Below are positions 12,468 through 19,154 of a stretch of 19,154 nucleotides of DNA, piece after piece (the stretch's first letter is position 1; the number at the start of each line of letters is the position of its first letter). Below the pieces are notes generated by a model. It did no database searches, had not been told where the DNA came from, and worked only from the letters and a program-made list of their open reading frames with translations. The stretch comes from an uncultured Eubacteriales bacterium (GTDB taxonomy: Bacteria > Bacillota > Clostridia > Peptostreptococcales > Anaerovoracaceae): the NCBI GenBank assembly GCA_900542245.1, contig UQMQ01000033.1, positions 1 through 19,154 of the forward strand. Direction: 5' to 3'. Made by a program: the position numbers and the translations under genes.

Positions 12468-14138
12468 CTAAAGCGCGGATTTCAGCGGCAGATAGACCTT
12501 GATCTCCGTTCCCTCGCCCGGCGTGCTTGAAAGCGCAAGATGTCCGCCCAGGTCCTGCACCGCATGCTTGACGATCGAAAGTCCCAGTCCGGTACCGCCG
12601 GACTCCTTCGAGTGGCTCTTATCCACGCGGTAAAAACGCTCAAAGACGCGTTCCTGATGCTCCGGCGGGATGCCGATGCCCGTATCCTTGACAGCCAGTA
12701 CGGCTTCCTCACCCACGCGGCTGACAGACACCATCACCTGCCCGCCTTCCCGATTATACTTGATCGCGTTATCGCAGAGATTATAGCAGATCTCCGCGAG
12801 CAGGCGCTTGACGCTGCAAAGTCCCAGCGGCTCACCGCTAAAGGTCAAACTGATCTTTCTCTGCTCCGCCGCATCCGCCAGCGAATCCGTCGTCTCACGC
12901 GCGATCTCCGCAAGATCGCAGACCTCAAACGGTAGCTCGCCGCCCTCATCGAGCTGCGAGAGGCGAATGATATCCTCGATCAGGCTCACTAAGCGCGCCG
13001 CTTCGGTGCGGATATGCCCCACGAAACGCGGCATATCCTGCGCCGCCACCAGACCGTTTTCGATCAGCTCGGCGCTGCCCATGATCGACTGCAGCGGCGT
13101 CTTCAGCTCATGTGAAACATTCGCCGTAAACTCCCGGCGGCTCTGCTCGGCCCGCGCGTTCTCCGTCACGTCAAAGGCCAGAATGACCGCGCCGATGACC
13201 GCGCCGCCGGAACTGATCGCACTGATGTCCAACTGATAGATGTGTTCCCCGCGCGCAAGCTGCAGCTCACAATAACCGCTCTGTAAGGCGGTTTGAATCG
13301 CCGCGCTGACCTCCGGGCTGCGCTCGACCGTCAGAAAGTCCTCTCCCACACAGCGTTCGTCCGTTTCAAACAGCCGCTGCGCCATCGGATTGATGCTGAG
13401 CACCTGACTCCGCTCATTGAGCAGAATCAGCCCCTCCTTCATGCTGCCGGTGACCTGTGTGAACTCATCGTTTCCGCGTTGCAGCTTGGCAAGCTGCAAA
13501 TCGATCTGGCGCCGCTGCTGATTGATTCTGCCAAGGAGTGGCGCCAACTCCTCATAGGTATCGTTTTCCAGCGGGTGCTCCAGATCCAGATTTTCCAGCG
13601 GCGCGACCACCCATCTTGCAATCCGTTTGGACAAAAGCGCTGACAGCACCAGCGCCACGATCAGCACCAAAAGAATCGGCTGCAGCATGCCCAGCACCAG
13701 CACGCCGGACGTCGCCCGGCTGACCGAAATACGCAGCACACTGCCGTCCGCCAGACGCTGCGCCCGGTACAGCGTCTTTTCCATCAGCGTCGAAGAATAA
13801 CGGGAGCTCTCCCCGCAGCCGTTCTTGATCGCCTGTTGGAATTCCTCACGATCTGCGTGATTTTCCATGCTGCTGCCGTCTGCCTTTGTATCATACAGCA
13901 CCTTGCCCTGCGCATCGATCCAGGTCAGCCGGAAGGTTTTGGATTCCAGATTCAGATCGTCCAAATAAGCTTGTCCACTTTCCTCGATCGCCGCCGCAGC
14001 CAGCGTCAGCTCGTCCTGCATCTGCTTTTCCTGCAGACCGCCGAAATAGTCATATAAACAGCCCAAAATGATGATCAGACTGGCGAGCAGCACACTGCCG
14101 GCCGCAGCCATCATCGCTTGAAAGATTTTTTTCCTCAT
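12468..14138 (-). CDS. phoR: PhoR-like phosphate sensor histidine kinase
   Basis: A 556-residue membrane kinase: helix 1 (about 9-30), an extracytoplasmic domain (31-143), helix 2 (about 145-170), a HAMP-like linker, a PAS domain (about 228-330, beginning EGLILLNERSQVLSINP), then the kinase core. The H-box NVSHELKTPLQSIMG carries His343; the N-box is CYNLCDNAIKYN, G1 is DTGIGIP, the F-box ERFYRVDKS and G2 GGTGLGLSIV, all intact. It phosphorylates PhoB under phosphate limitation; in the known system the signal comes through the Pst transporter and PhoU rather than from free phosphate. The ATG at 14138 overlaps the phoB stop as ATGA and has GGAGG 7 nt upstream. It is the last gene of the pst-pho operon. 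Confidence 0.93.
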   Translation of the reverse strand: MRKKIFQAMMAAAGSVLLASLIIILGCLYDYFGGLQEKQMQDELTLAAAAIEESGQAYLDDLNLESKTFRLTWIDAQGKVLYDTKADGSSMENHADREEFQQAIKNGCGESSRYSSTLMEKTLYRAQRLADGSVLRISVSRATSGVLVLGMLQPILLVLIVALVLSALLSKRIARWVVAPLENLDLEHPLENDTYEELAPLLGRINQQRRQIDLQLAKLQRGNDEFTQVTGSMKEGLILLNERSQVLSINPMAQRLFETDERCVGEDFLTVERSPEVSAAIQTALQSGYCELQLARGEHIYQLDISAISSGGAVIGAVILAFDVTENARAEQSRREFTANVSHELKTPLQSIMGSAELIENGLVAAQDMPRFVGHIRTEAARLVSLIEDIIRLSQLDEGGELPFEVCDLAEIARETTDSLADAAEQRKISLTFSGEPLGLCSVKRLLAEICYNLCDNAIKYNREGGQVMVSVSRVGEEAVLAVKDTGIGIPPEHQERVFERFYRVDKSHSKESGGTGLGLSIVKHAVQDLGGHLALSSTPGEGTEIKVYLPLKSAL

Positions 14139-14812
14139 GCCTGTACCTCCAGACGGTAGCCGACTCCGCGCACCGTTTCGATGAGGCTGCCATAAGCGCC
14201 CAGCTTTTGCCGCAGCGTACGGATATGCACATCGACAGTGCGGGTTTCTCCCATATAATCGATGCCCCAGATTTCGTTAAAGAGCTGGTCGCGCGTGAAC
14301 GCGATGCCCGGATGGGACAGAAACAGTTTCAAAAGTTCAAATTCCTTGAGCGTCAGTGTCACACGCTCGCCATCGGCAGTGACCGTATATTCATCCAGAT
14401 TGATGACCAGACCGCCCGCCTTGCGTACATGCTGCACCTGCGCCGGCTTATAGCGCCGCAGGATCGCCTTGATCCGAGACACCATCTCCATCATGCCGAA
14501 CGGCTTGACCAGATAGTCATCCGCGCCCAGATCCAGACTCTGAATTTTGTCGTATTCCATGCCCTTGGCGGTCGCCATGATGATTGGAATCTCCGCTGTC
14601 GCGGGATTCCCGCGCAGAAACTGCAGCAGCTCCACGCCGCTTTCTCCGGGAAGCATGACGTCCAGGACCACCAGGTCCGGCTCCTCAGTTTCCAAAGCCG
14701 TGCGAAATGCCGCTCCATCCGCGAAGCCGCGCGCCTCAAAGCCCGTAGAATGAAGCGTGTATACCTCAATATCCCGAATGCTGCTGTCATCCTCTACGCA
14801 CCAGATTTTCAT
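14135..14812 (-). CDS. phoB: PhoB/PhoP-like phosphate response regulator
   Basis: A 225-residue OmpR-family regulator. The receiver has Glu7/Asp8/Asp9 (CVEDDS), phospho-acceptor Asp51 (LVVLDVMLPG), a conserved Thr (MATAKG) and Lys in DDYLVKPFG. The winged-helix domain (about 130-225) ends TVDVHIRTLRQKLG and GVGYRLEV. It activates phosphate-starvation genes by binding direct repeats with an 11-bp period. Start 14812 rather than 14857 was chosen because AAGGAGG stands 7 nt upstream and the receiver begins there. The ATG overlaps the phoU stop (ATGA) and its own stop overlaps the phoR start in the same way, so phoU-phoB-phoR are translationally coupled. Confidence 0.94.
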   Translation of the reverse strand: MKIWCVEDDSSIRDIEVYTLHSTGFEARGFADGAAFRTALETEEPDLVVLDVMLPGESGVELLQFLRGNPATAEIPIIMATAKGMEYDKIQSLDLGADDYLVKPFGMMEMVSRIKAILRRYKPAQVQHVRKAGGLVINLDEYTVTADGERVTLTLKEFELLKLFLSHPGIAFTRDQLFNEIWGIDYMGETRTVDVHIRTLRQKLGAYGSLIETVRGVGYRLEVQA

Positions 14813-15459
14813 TGCTCTTCCTCCTTGTGGATCCCCGTCACCGCGAAAACTACCCATTCGGCAATGTTCACCGCATGGTCTCCGATGCGCTCAAAATACT
14901 TGGCGATCATCAAAAGATCCAGCGCGTATTCCCCGTCCTGTGGATTTTGGGTGATCATCGTGATTAAATCGTTTTTAACCTTTTCAAAGAAATCGTCCAC
15001 CACATCATCGTAAGCGATTACACGCTCCGCCAGCTCCGTATCCTTACGGACAAAGGCGGACACGCTGTCTGTCACCATCTTGATCGTCGCTGCCGCCATC
15101 TTGTCGATGTCACCGCAGGCCTGTCCGGAGCGCCCTTTCAGAAACGGAATGATCTCGCAGATATCCTCTGCCTGATCGCCGATGCGCTCCATATCCGTGA
15201 TCATCTTCAGCGCCGCCGAGATCTGCCGAAGATCTCTGGCCACCGGCTGCTGCTGCAAAAGCAGCTTTAAGCATAAACTCTCGATATCACGCTCCATACG
15301 GTCGATCTCCGCGTCCATCGGCTTGACCTTCTGCACCTGTTCCGTGCGTCCGTCTGTCAGCGCTGCCGCCGCCAGACGGATGACTTCCTCGCACTGCGCG
15401 CCCATTTCAATCAGCTTCTTGTTCAAAAGCTGCAGTTCCTCGTCAAATCTGCGTCTCAT
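14809..15459 (-). CDS. phoU: PhoU phosphate signalling protein
   Basis: A 216-residue, mostly helical protein of normal length for PhoU. The two three-helix repeats are visible, with the metal-binding style segments DMERIGDQAEDI and YFERIGDHAVNIAE in each half. PhoU links the Pst transporter to PhoR and keeps the kinase inactive when phosphate is plentiful. The ATG at 15459 begins one base after the pstB stop, with GGGAGG about 11 nt upstream inside pstB. The longer upstream frame is pstB read in another phase. Confidence 0.95.
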   Translation of the reverse strand: MRRRFDEELQLLNKKLIEMGAQCEEVIRLAAAALTDGRTEQVQKVKPMDAEIDRMERDIESLCLKLLLQQQPVARDLRQISAALKMITDMERIGDQAEDICEIIPFLKGRSGQACGDIDKMAAATIKMVTDSVSAFVRKDTELAERVIAYDDVVDDFFEKVKNDLITMITQNPQDGEYALDLLMIAKYFERIGDHAVNIAEWVVFAVTGIHKEEEQ

Positions 15460-15460
15460 A

Positions 15461-16216
15461 TCAACCAAACCTCCCTGTGATGTAGTCTTCGGTACGTTTT
15501 TCCCGCGGCTGCGAGAACATTTTCTCTGTGTTACCGTATTCGACCAGCTCACCGAGCAGGAAAAACGCAGTCTGATCTGAGATACGCACAGCCTGCTGCA
15601 TGTTGTGGGTTACGATAACTATAGTGTACCTATCTTTGAGCTGAATTGCAAGTTCTTCTATCTTGGAAGTCGAAATCGGGTCCAGCGCACTCGTCGGTTC
15701 GTCCATCAGAAGCACCTCCGGCTGTACCGCCAGCGCCCGCGCGATACAGAGCCGCTGCTGCTGTCCGCCGGAAAGTCCCAGCGCCGATTTTTTGAGACGA
15801 TCCTTCACCTCATCCCAAATTGCCGCGTCACGCAGCGAACGCTCCACGATATCGTCCAGCTTCGCCTTGGCGCGAATCCCATGTGTACGCGGTCCGTAAG
15901 CGATGTTGTCATAAACGCTCATCGGAAACGGATTCGGTTTTTGGAAGACCATGCCGATCTCCTTACGCAGCTCGTTGACATCCACGGACGGGTCGAAGAT
16001 CTCACGCCCCTTGTAACGAATGTCCCCGGTGATCTTCACGCCCGGAATCAGATCGTTCATGCGGTTCAGCGTTTTAAGAAACGTGGACTTACCGCAGCCG
16101 GACGGTCCAATCAGTGCCGTAATGCTCTTTGCGGGGATGTCAATATTGATATTTTTGAGCGCCTGCGCACTGCCGTACCACAGACACATATCTTTTACGG
16201 TGATGATATCGCTCAT
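15461..16216 (-). CDS. pstB: PstB, phosphate ABC transporter ATPase
   Basis: A 251-residue ATPase of normal length. Walker A GPSGCGKS (37-44), Q-loop Gln92 (VFQKPNPFPMS, a PstB-specific context), signature LSGGQQQR (148-155), Walker B VLLMDEPTSALDP (168-180) and switch His204 (THNMQQ) are all intact. It powers phosphate import with PstC and PstA in the membrane and PstS outside. The start follows the pstA stop by 3 bp, and its ribosome site (GAGGTG) lies in the last pstA codons. Confidence 0.97.
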   Translation of the reverse strand: MSDIITVKDMCLWYGSAQALKNINIDIPAKSITALIGPSGCGKSTFLKTLNRMNDLIPGVKITGDIRYKGREIFDPSVDVNELRKEIGMVFQKPNPFPMSVYDNIAYGPRTHGIRAKAKLDDIVERSLRDAAIWDEVKDRLKKSALGLSGGQQQRLCIARALAVQPEVLLMDEPTSALDPISTSKIEELAIQLKDRYTIVIVTHNMQQAVRISDQTAFFLLGELVEYGNTEKMFSQPREKRTEDYITGRFG

Positions 16217-16219
16217 TTT

Positions 16220-17083
16220 TTACACCTCTCTCCTCTTTTTGTAGTATTTTCCGACCAACGTCGCCGACAGATTGATCAGCAGCGCCAGCATCATCAGAAT
16301 CGAGGCAATCGCGAAAGCCACCTCGAACTCGCCCTGTTCCTTGGCGTAAACATAGAGCGCTACCGTCAGCGTCGCGCCGGACTCGCCTAAACCATCGATC
16401 AGATTGTAAGCGTCATGCGCGAAGCCCGCCGTATACAAAAGCGCCGCCGTTTCTCCGAGAATCCGTCCGACCGCCAAAATACAGCCGGTGATGATGCCAT
16501 CCACACAGCCCGGAAATACCACAGTCCGGATCACGCGCCACTTGCCCGCACCCAAACCGAACGCGCCCTCTCGATAGGACTGCGGCACAGTCTTCAGACT
16601 TTCCTGCGTGGTACGCATGATGGTCGGCAGATTCATGATGACCAGGGTCAGACTGCCCGCTTTCAGGCAGGTTCCCATGCCCCAAAACTCACAAAAGAAC
16701 ATCATCCCCACCAGACCATAGATGATGGAAGGTATCCCCGAAAGCGTCTCGGCCGCGTATTCAATGACTGCCACCAGCTTCTTGTTCTGCGCGTATTCCG
16801 TCAGATAAATCGCCGCGCCCACGCCAAGCGGCAGCACGACAACCAGGGTTGCCAGTACGATATAGATTGTATTCAAAATATCGGGATAAATACCGATTTT
16901 GTCTGCCAGATAGCTCGGCTCCGTCGTCAGAAGCTCCCACGAAAGGTTCGGCAGTCCCTTGTACATGACATAAATAATCAGGAACGCCACCAGCGCGCAG
17001 GTCAGCACCGCCGAAACCGCCATCAGCGTTTTCATCAGCCTGATATATCGTTTTCTCTCTTTAGAAAATGTTTTCGTCTGCAT
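16220..17083 (-). CDS. pstA: PstA, phosphate ABC transporter permease
   Basis: A 287-residue inner-membrane permease with six predicted helices (first at about 16-42). The cytoplasmic EAA loop reads SYREGAFGLGAGKWRVIRTVVFPG, which docks with PstB. The TLSGIPSIIYGLVGM segment is characteristic of Pst permeases. It forms the transmembrane channel together with PstC. Start 17083 has AAGGAGG 8 nt upstream, 32 bp after the pstC stop. Confidence 0.96.
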   Translation of the reverse strand: MQTKTFSKERKRYIRLMKTLMAVSAVLTCALVAFLIIYVMYKGLPNLSWELLTTEPSYLADKIGIYPDILNTIYIVLATLVVVLPLGVGAAIYLTEYAQNKKLVAVIEYAAETLSGIPSIIYGLVGMMFFCEFWGMGTCLKAGSLTLVIMNLPTIMRTTQESLKTVPQSYREGAFGLGAGKWRVIRTVVFPGCVDGIITGCILAVGRILGETAALLYTAGFAHDAYNLIDGLGESGATLTVALYVYAKEQGEFEVAFAIASILMMLALLINLSATLVGKYYKKRREV

Positions 17084-17115
17084 TTCGTCTCCTCCTTACG
17101 CTTTCCCGCTGCCCG

Positions 17116-18036
17116 CTAACGCTCTTTGCTGCGCTTGAGGAAAAAGTTCAGCGTCGCGTTGATCAGCAGGATGAAGAGGAACAGCACCAGCGCGATGGAA
17201 AACAGCGCCTGCCGCTGCAGTCCCGCGCCCGCGTAGGACATCTCGCTCGCCACCGCCGTCGTCAGGAACCGCACGCTCTCAAACAGCTGCGGCATGTTCG
17301 CCACGTTGCCCGATACCATCATCACTGCCATCGCTTCGCCGATCGCGCGGCCGACACCCAGCACGACGGCTGCCGCGATACCGCTTCTGGCCGCCGGAAC
17401 CGAAACCTTGAACCAGGTTTCCGTCGGCGTCGCTCCAAGCGCCAAAGACGCGTCCTCATATTCCTTCGGTACCGCTTCCAAACCGGTGATAGAAACCTTG
17501 ATGATGGACGGCAAAATCATGATCGCCAATACAATGATGGCAGCCAGCAAGCTGGAACCATCCGGTACATGGAAGAGGTTTCGGATGCCCGGCACCAGGA
17601 TCAACATGCCGACCAAGCCGTAAACGACGGACGGAATGCCTGCCAAAAGGTTCACCGCTTCCTCTACGATGCCGCGCAGCTTCGGCGGCGCTTCCTTCGC
17701 CAGATAAACCGCTGTAAAGAAACCGACCGGCACACCGATCAGAATCGCGCCCGCCGTACCGTAAACACTGGTCAAAATGAACGGCAGGATGCCGAACTTC
17801 GCGTCCTGATTGGTCGATGCCCACACCTTGCCAAAGAGGAAGTCCCCAAGACCGATCTCGCGAATCGCGGGGATTCCCGCGATGATCAGATATACCGTGA
17901 TCATCAGCACGCAGCCGACGGTTACCAGCCCCAGCACCAAAAAGATGCCGTGAATCACCGTCTCGAAGCGCCGCTTACGATGCGCTTCGCGCAGCTGCTG
18001 CTGTTCTGTTTTATGTAATTTGCTTGTTGCTTTCAT
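17116..18036 (-). CDS. pstC: PstC, phosphate ABC transporter permease
   Basis: A 306-residue permease with a basic cytoplasmic N-terminus (1-25) and six predicted helices. The NLLAGIPSVVYGLVGM segment parallels PstA, and the EAA loop reads EYEDASLALGATPTETWFKV. The ATG at 18036 (AAAGG about 7 nt upstream) is preferred to the GTG at 18063, which only adds nine polar residues. It is separated from pstS by 209 bp, the only large gap in the operon. Confidence 0.95.
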   Translation of the reverse strand: MKATSKLHKTEQQQLREAHRKRRFETVIHGIFLVLGLVTVGCVLMITVYLIIAGIPAIREIGLGDFLFGKVWASTNQDAKFGILPFILTSVYGTAGAILIGVPVGFFTAVYLAKEAPPKLRGIVEEAVNLLAGIPSVVYGLVGMLILVPGIRNLFHVPDGSSLLAAIIVLAIMILPSIIKVSITGLEAVPKEYEDASLALGATPTETWFKVSVPAARSGIAAAVVLGVGRAIGEAMAVMMVSGNVANMPQLFESVRFLTTAVASEMSYAGAGLQRQALFSIALVLFLFILLINATLNFFLKRSKER

Positions 18037-18245
18037 ATGCTTACCTTTCTCACACACGTTCACGAGTCATCTTCTATCGATGGTACCTTCGGTTGACAAA
18101 GGCACACACGGTTTGCAAAGGCTTCTTTGCTTCTGTGCTTTGTTGTCTTCGCTCACCGCAGCACCACTACGCCCCGCTCATCCGCCTTGCGCATAGCAGG
18201 AAGCCGCGGTCACTCCTTACGAAGCGCCGCAGCCCTGTCATCGAA
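18037..18245. other. pstS-pstC intergenic region with 19-bp direct repeat
   Basis: No gene is seen here. On the plus strand, GGTTGACAAAGGC (18091-18103) and GGTTTGCAAAGGC (18110-18122) are near-identical blocks 19 bp apart. GC-rich partial hairpins occur at 18185-18235, just after the pstS stop, but without a T tract, so they might stabilise the pstS message rather than terminate it. In known pst operons pstS is made in excess over the membrane genes, which such a region could achieve. Confidence 0.45.
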
Positions 18246-19082
18246 TTAGTTTGCGGATACTGCGCCTGCTGCGGAGATAACCTCTGCGGCGTCCGCGGAT
18301 GTCGCGTAGTCAAAGAACTTCTGCGCAGTATTGGAAAGCTCTGTACCTTCCTTGGTTACCAGTACGAACGGACGCTGTACTTTGTAAGTGCCGTCCTTTA
18401 CGGTCGCTTCACTTGCTGTTACGCCGTCAACAGATACAGCCTTTACGGTATCTTTGAGTGCTGCCAGAGAAGCATAACCGATCGCGTCCGGATTCTGAGA
18501 AACCGTTGTGATGACATCGCCTGTGGAAGTTAACTCCTGACGATACTTGCAAGTCTCTTCGGTTCCGGTGATGGATTCAAATCCGTCTCTTGTGCCGCTT
18601 CCGGCTTCACGACCGATCAGAACGATTTCCGCGTCATTGCCGCCGACTTCTTTCCAGTTGGTGATTTCGCCGGTGTAAATCTTCGCGATCTGCTCAAGGC
18701 TTAAATCCGTTACCGGATTCTCCGGATTTACGATGATGGCGATACCATCGTAAGCCAGCACGGTTTCCTGCAGACCCTGAGACTTTTCTTCCTCCTTCAG
18801 GCTTCTGCTGGAAAGACCGATGTCACAGCGTCCTTCGGAAACTGCTGTGATGCCGGAGCCGGAACCGGTCGGATTGTAAGTAACGGTTGTGCCTTCATTC
18901 GCCGCTTCAAACGCTTCCGCAAGGCTGCCGATCACCTTTTCCATCGAAGTGGAGCCGTCAGTGGAAACGGTGCCGCCTACAGCGTCGTTGTTGTCAGCCG
19001 CGCCGCCATCCTTGCTGCCGCAGCCGGTGAATACCATCATGGTAAGCAATAAAATCAATGCAATACTTCCTAACTTTTTCAT
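18246..19082 (-). CDS. pstS: PstS, phosphate-binding lipoprotein
   Basis: A 278-residue solute-binding protein. A lipoprotein signal (MKKLGSIALILLLTMMVFTG, then Cys21) anchors it to the outer face of the membrane; a Gly/Asp/Asn-rich linker (22-37) follows. Phosphate-binding loops are visible as TDGSTSM (41-47), TGSGSG (72-77) and GREAGSGTR (157-165). Length fits the short Bacillota PstS. It captures phosphate and delivers it to PstC/PstA. Start 19082 has AAGGAG about 9 nt upstream. It is the first gene of pstS-C-A-B-phoU-phoB-phoR and should be strongly induced by phosphate starvation. Confidence 0.95.
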   Translation of the reverse strand: MKKLGSIALILLLTMMVFTGCGSKDGGAADNNDAVGGTVSTDGSTSMEKVIGSLAEAFEAANEGTTVTYNPTGSGSGITAVSEGRCDIGLSSRSLKEEEKSQGLQETVLAYDGIAIIVNPENPVTDLSLEQIAKIYTGEITNWKEVGGNDAEIVLIGREAGSGTRDGFESITGTEETCKYRQELTSTGDVITTVSQNPDAIGYASLAALKDTVKAVSVDGVTASEATVKDGTYKVQRPFVLVTKEGTELSNTAQKFFDYATSADAAEVISAAGAVSAN

Positions 19083-19140
19083 TTTGTAATCTCCTTTTTC
19101 CTATTACATTTTTTGTCCTTTATCTCTTTTGTACAAGACC

Positions 19141-19146
19141 ATCATA
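19141..19146 (-). promoter_or_regulatory. Possible -10 box of the pstS promoter
   Basis: On the minus strand, TATGAT (five of six) lies 58 bp before the pstS start codon, giving a leader of about 50 nt. The -35 region and any Pho box would lie beyond the right edge, so this cannot be confirmed here. Confidence 0.35.
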
Positions 19147-19154
19147 CCGCCTCC

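Noticed and set aside
1..19154. CRISPR arrays, insertion sequences, prophage genes, tRNA or rRNA
   Set aside because: No regularly spaced repeat-spacer pattern, transposase, integrase, cloverleaf or rRNA-like sequence was found on reading the window.

Overview
The window looks like chromosomal DNA of a moderately high-GC member of the Bacillota, most likely a Clostridia-type anaerobe. The reasons are strong AGGAGG-type ribosome binding sites, a lipobox-type PstS, an ANTAR regulator, a CsbB/GtcA/YfhO-type cell-surface glycosylation set, VanRS-like signalling and a Clostridia-style pst operon. No species can be named from the sequence alone. No rRNA, tRNA, CRISPR array, phage gene or transposase is visible.

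Layout. Positions 1-810 are a regulatory region. A minus-strand promoter is followed after about 10-70 nt by an intrinsic terminator (small RNA or attenuated leader, about 45-143). A consensus plus-strand promoter (219-247) leads into a structured leader with a strong terminator (346-406), then an 84-codon reading frame whose start codon appears destroyed (ATaG, 502-757), then an ANTAR-domain protein (809-1390) with a degenerate receiver. Converging on it and overlapping by 119 bp is a minus-strand operon, yfhO-gtrA-gtrB (6035 to 1272). This encodes a polytopic YfhO protein, a GtrA-type flippase and a polyprenyl-phosphate glycosyltransferase, together a three-component extracytoplasmic glycosylation system. 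Upstream lies an MNT nucleotidyltransferase with only the 3' remnant of its HEPN partner (6154-6568), then a VanS/VanR-like two-component pair (6649-8629), a large Xaa-Pro aminopeptidase (8834-10864), a membrane-anchored DNA/RNA nuclease (10987-11907), a 560-bp non-coding stretch with repeats and a terminator, and finally the phosphate regulon pstS-pstC-pstA-pstB-phoU-phoB-phoR (19082 to 12468). All genes from 1272 to 19082 are on the minus strand.

How the parts work together. The pst-pho block is a complete high-affinity phosphate uptake and sensing operon with ATGA stop/start overlaps between phoU, phoB and phoR. The main regulatory observation is that the promoter regions of the VanR-like regulator (8665-8718) and of the yfhO operon (6081-6146) carry the same direct repeat, TTAAGA-N5-TTAAGA, with an 11-bp period, at nearly the same distance from a good -10 box and without a recognisable -35. 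That is the arrangement expected of an OmpR/PhoB-family activator site. It suggests that the VanRS-like pair, or alternatively the PhoB encoded here, controls the surface glycosylation operon. This is inference and can be tested.

Other oddities are an imperfect dispersed intergenic repeat (8731-8792 and 12085-12146), in-frame minisatellite-like expansions in YfhO, low-complexity insertions in the aminopeptidase, and a Cys/Ala/Gly-rich accent in these insertions.
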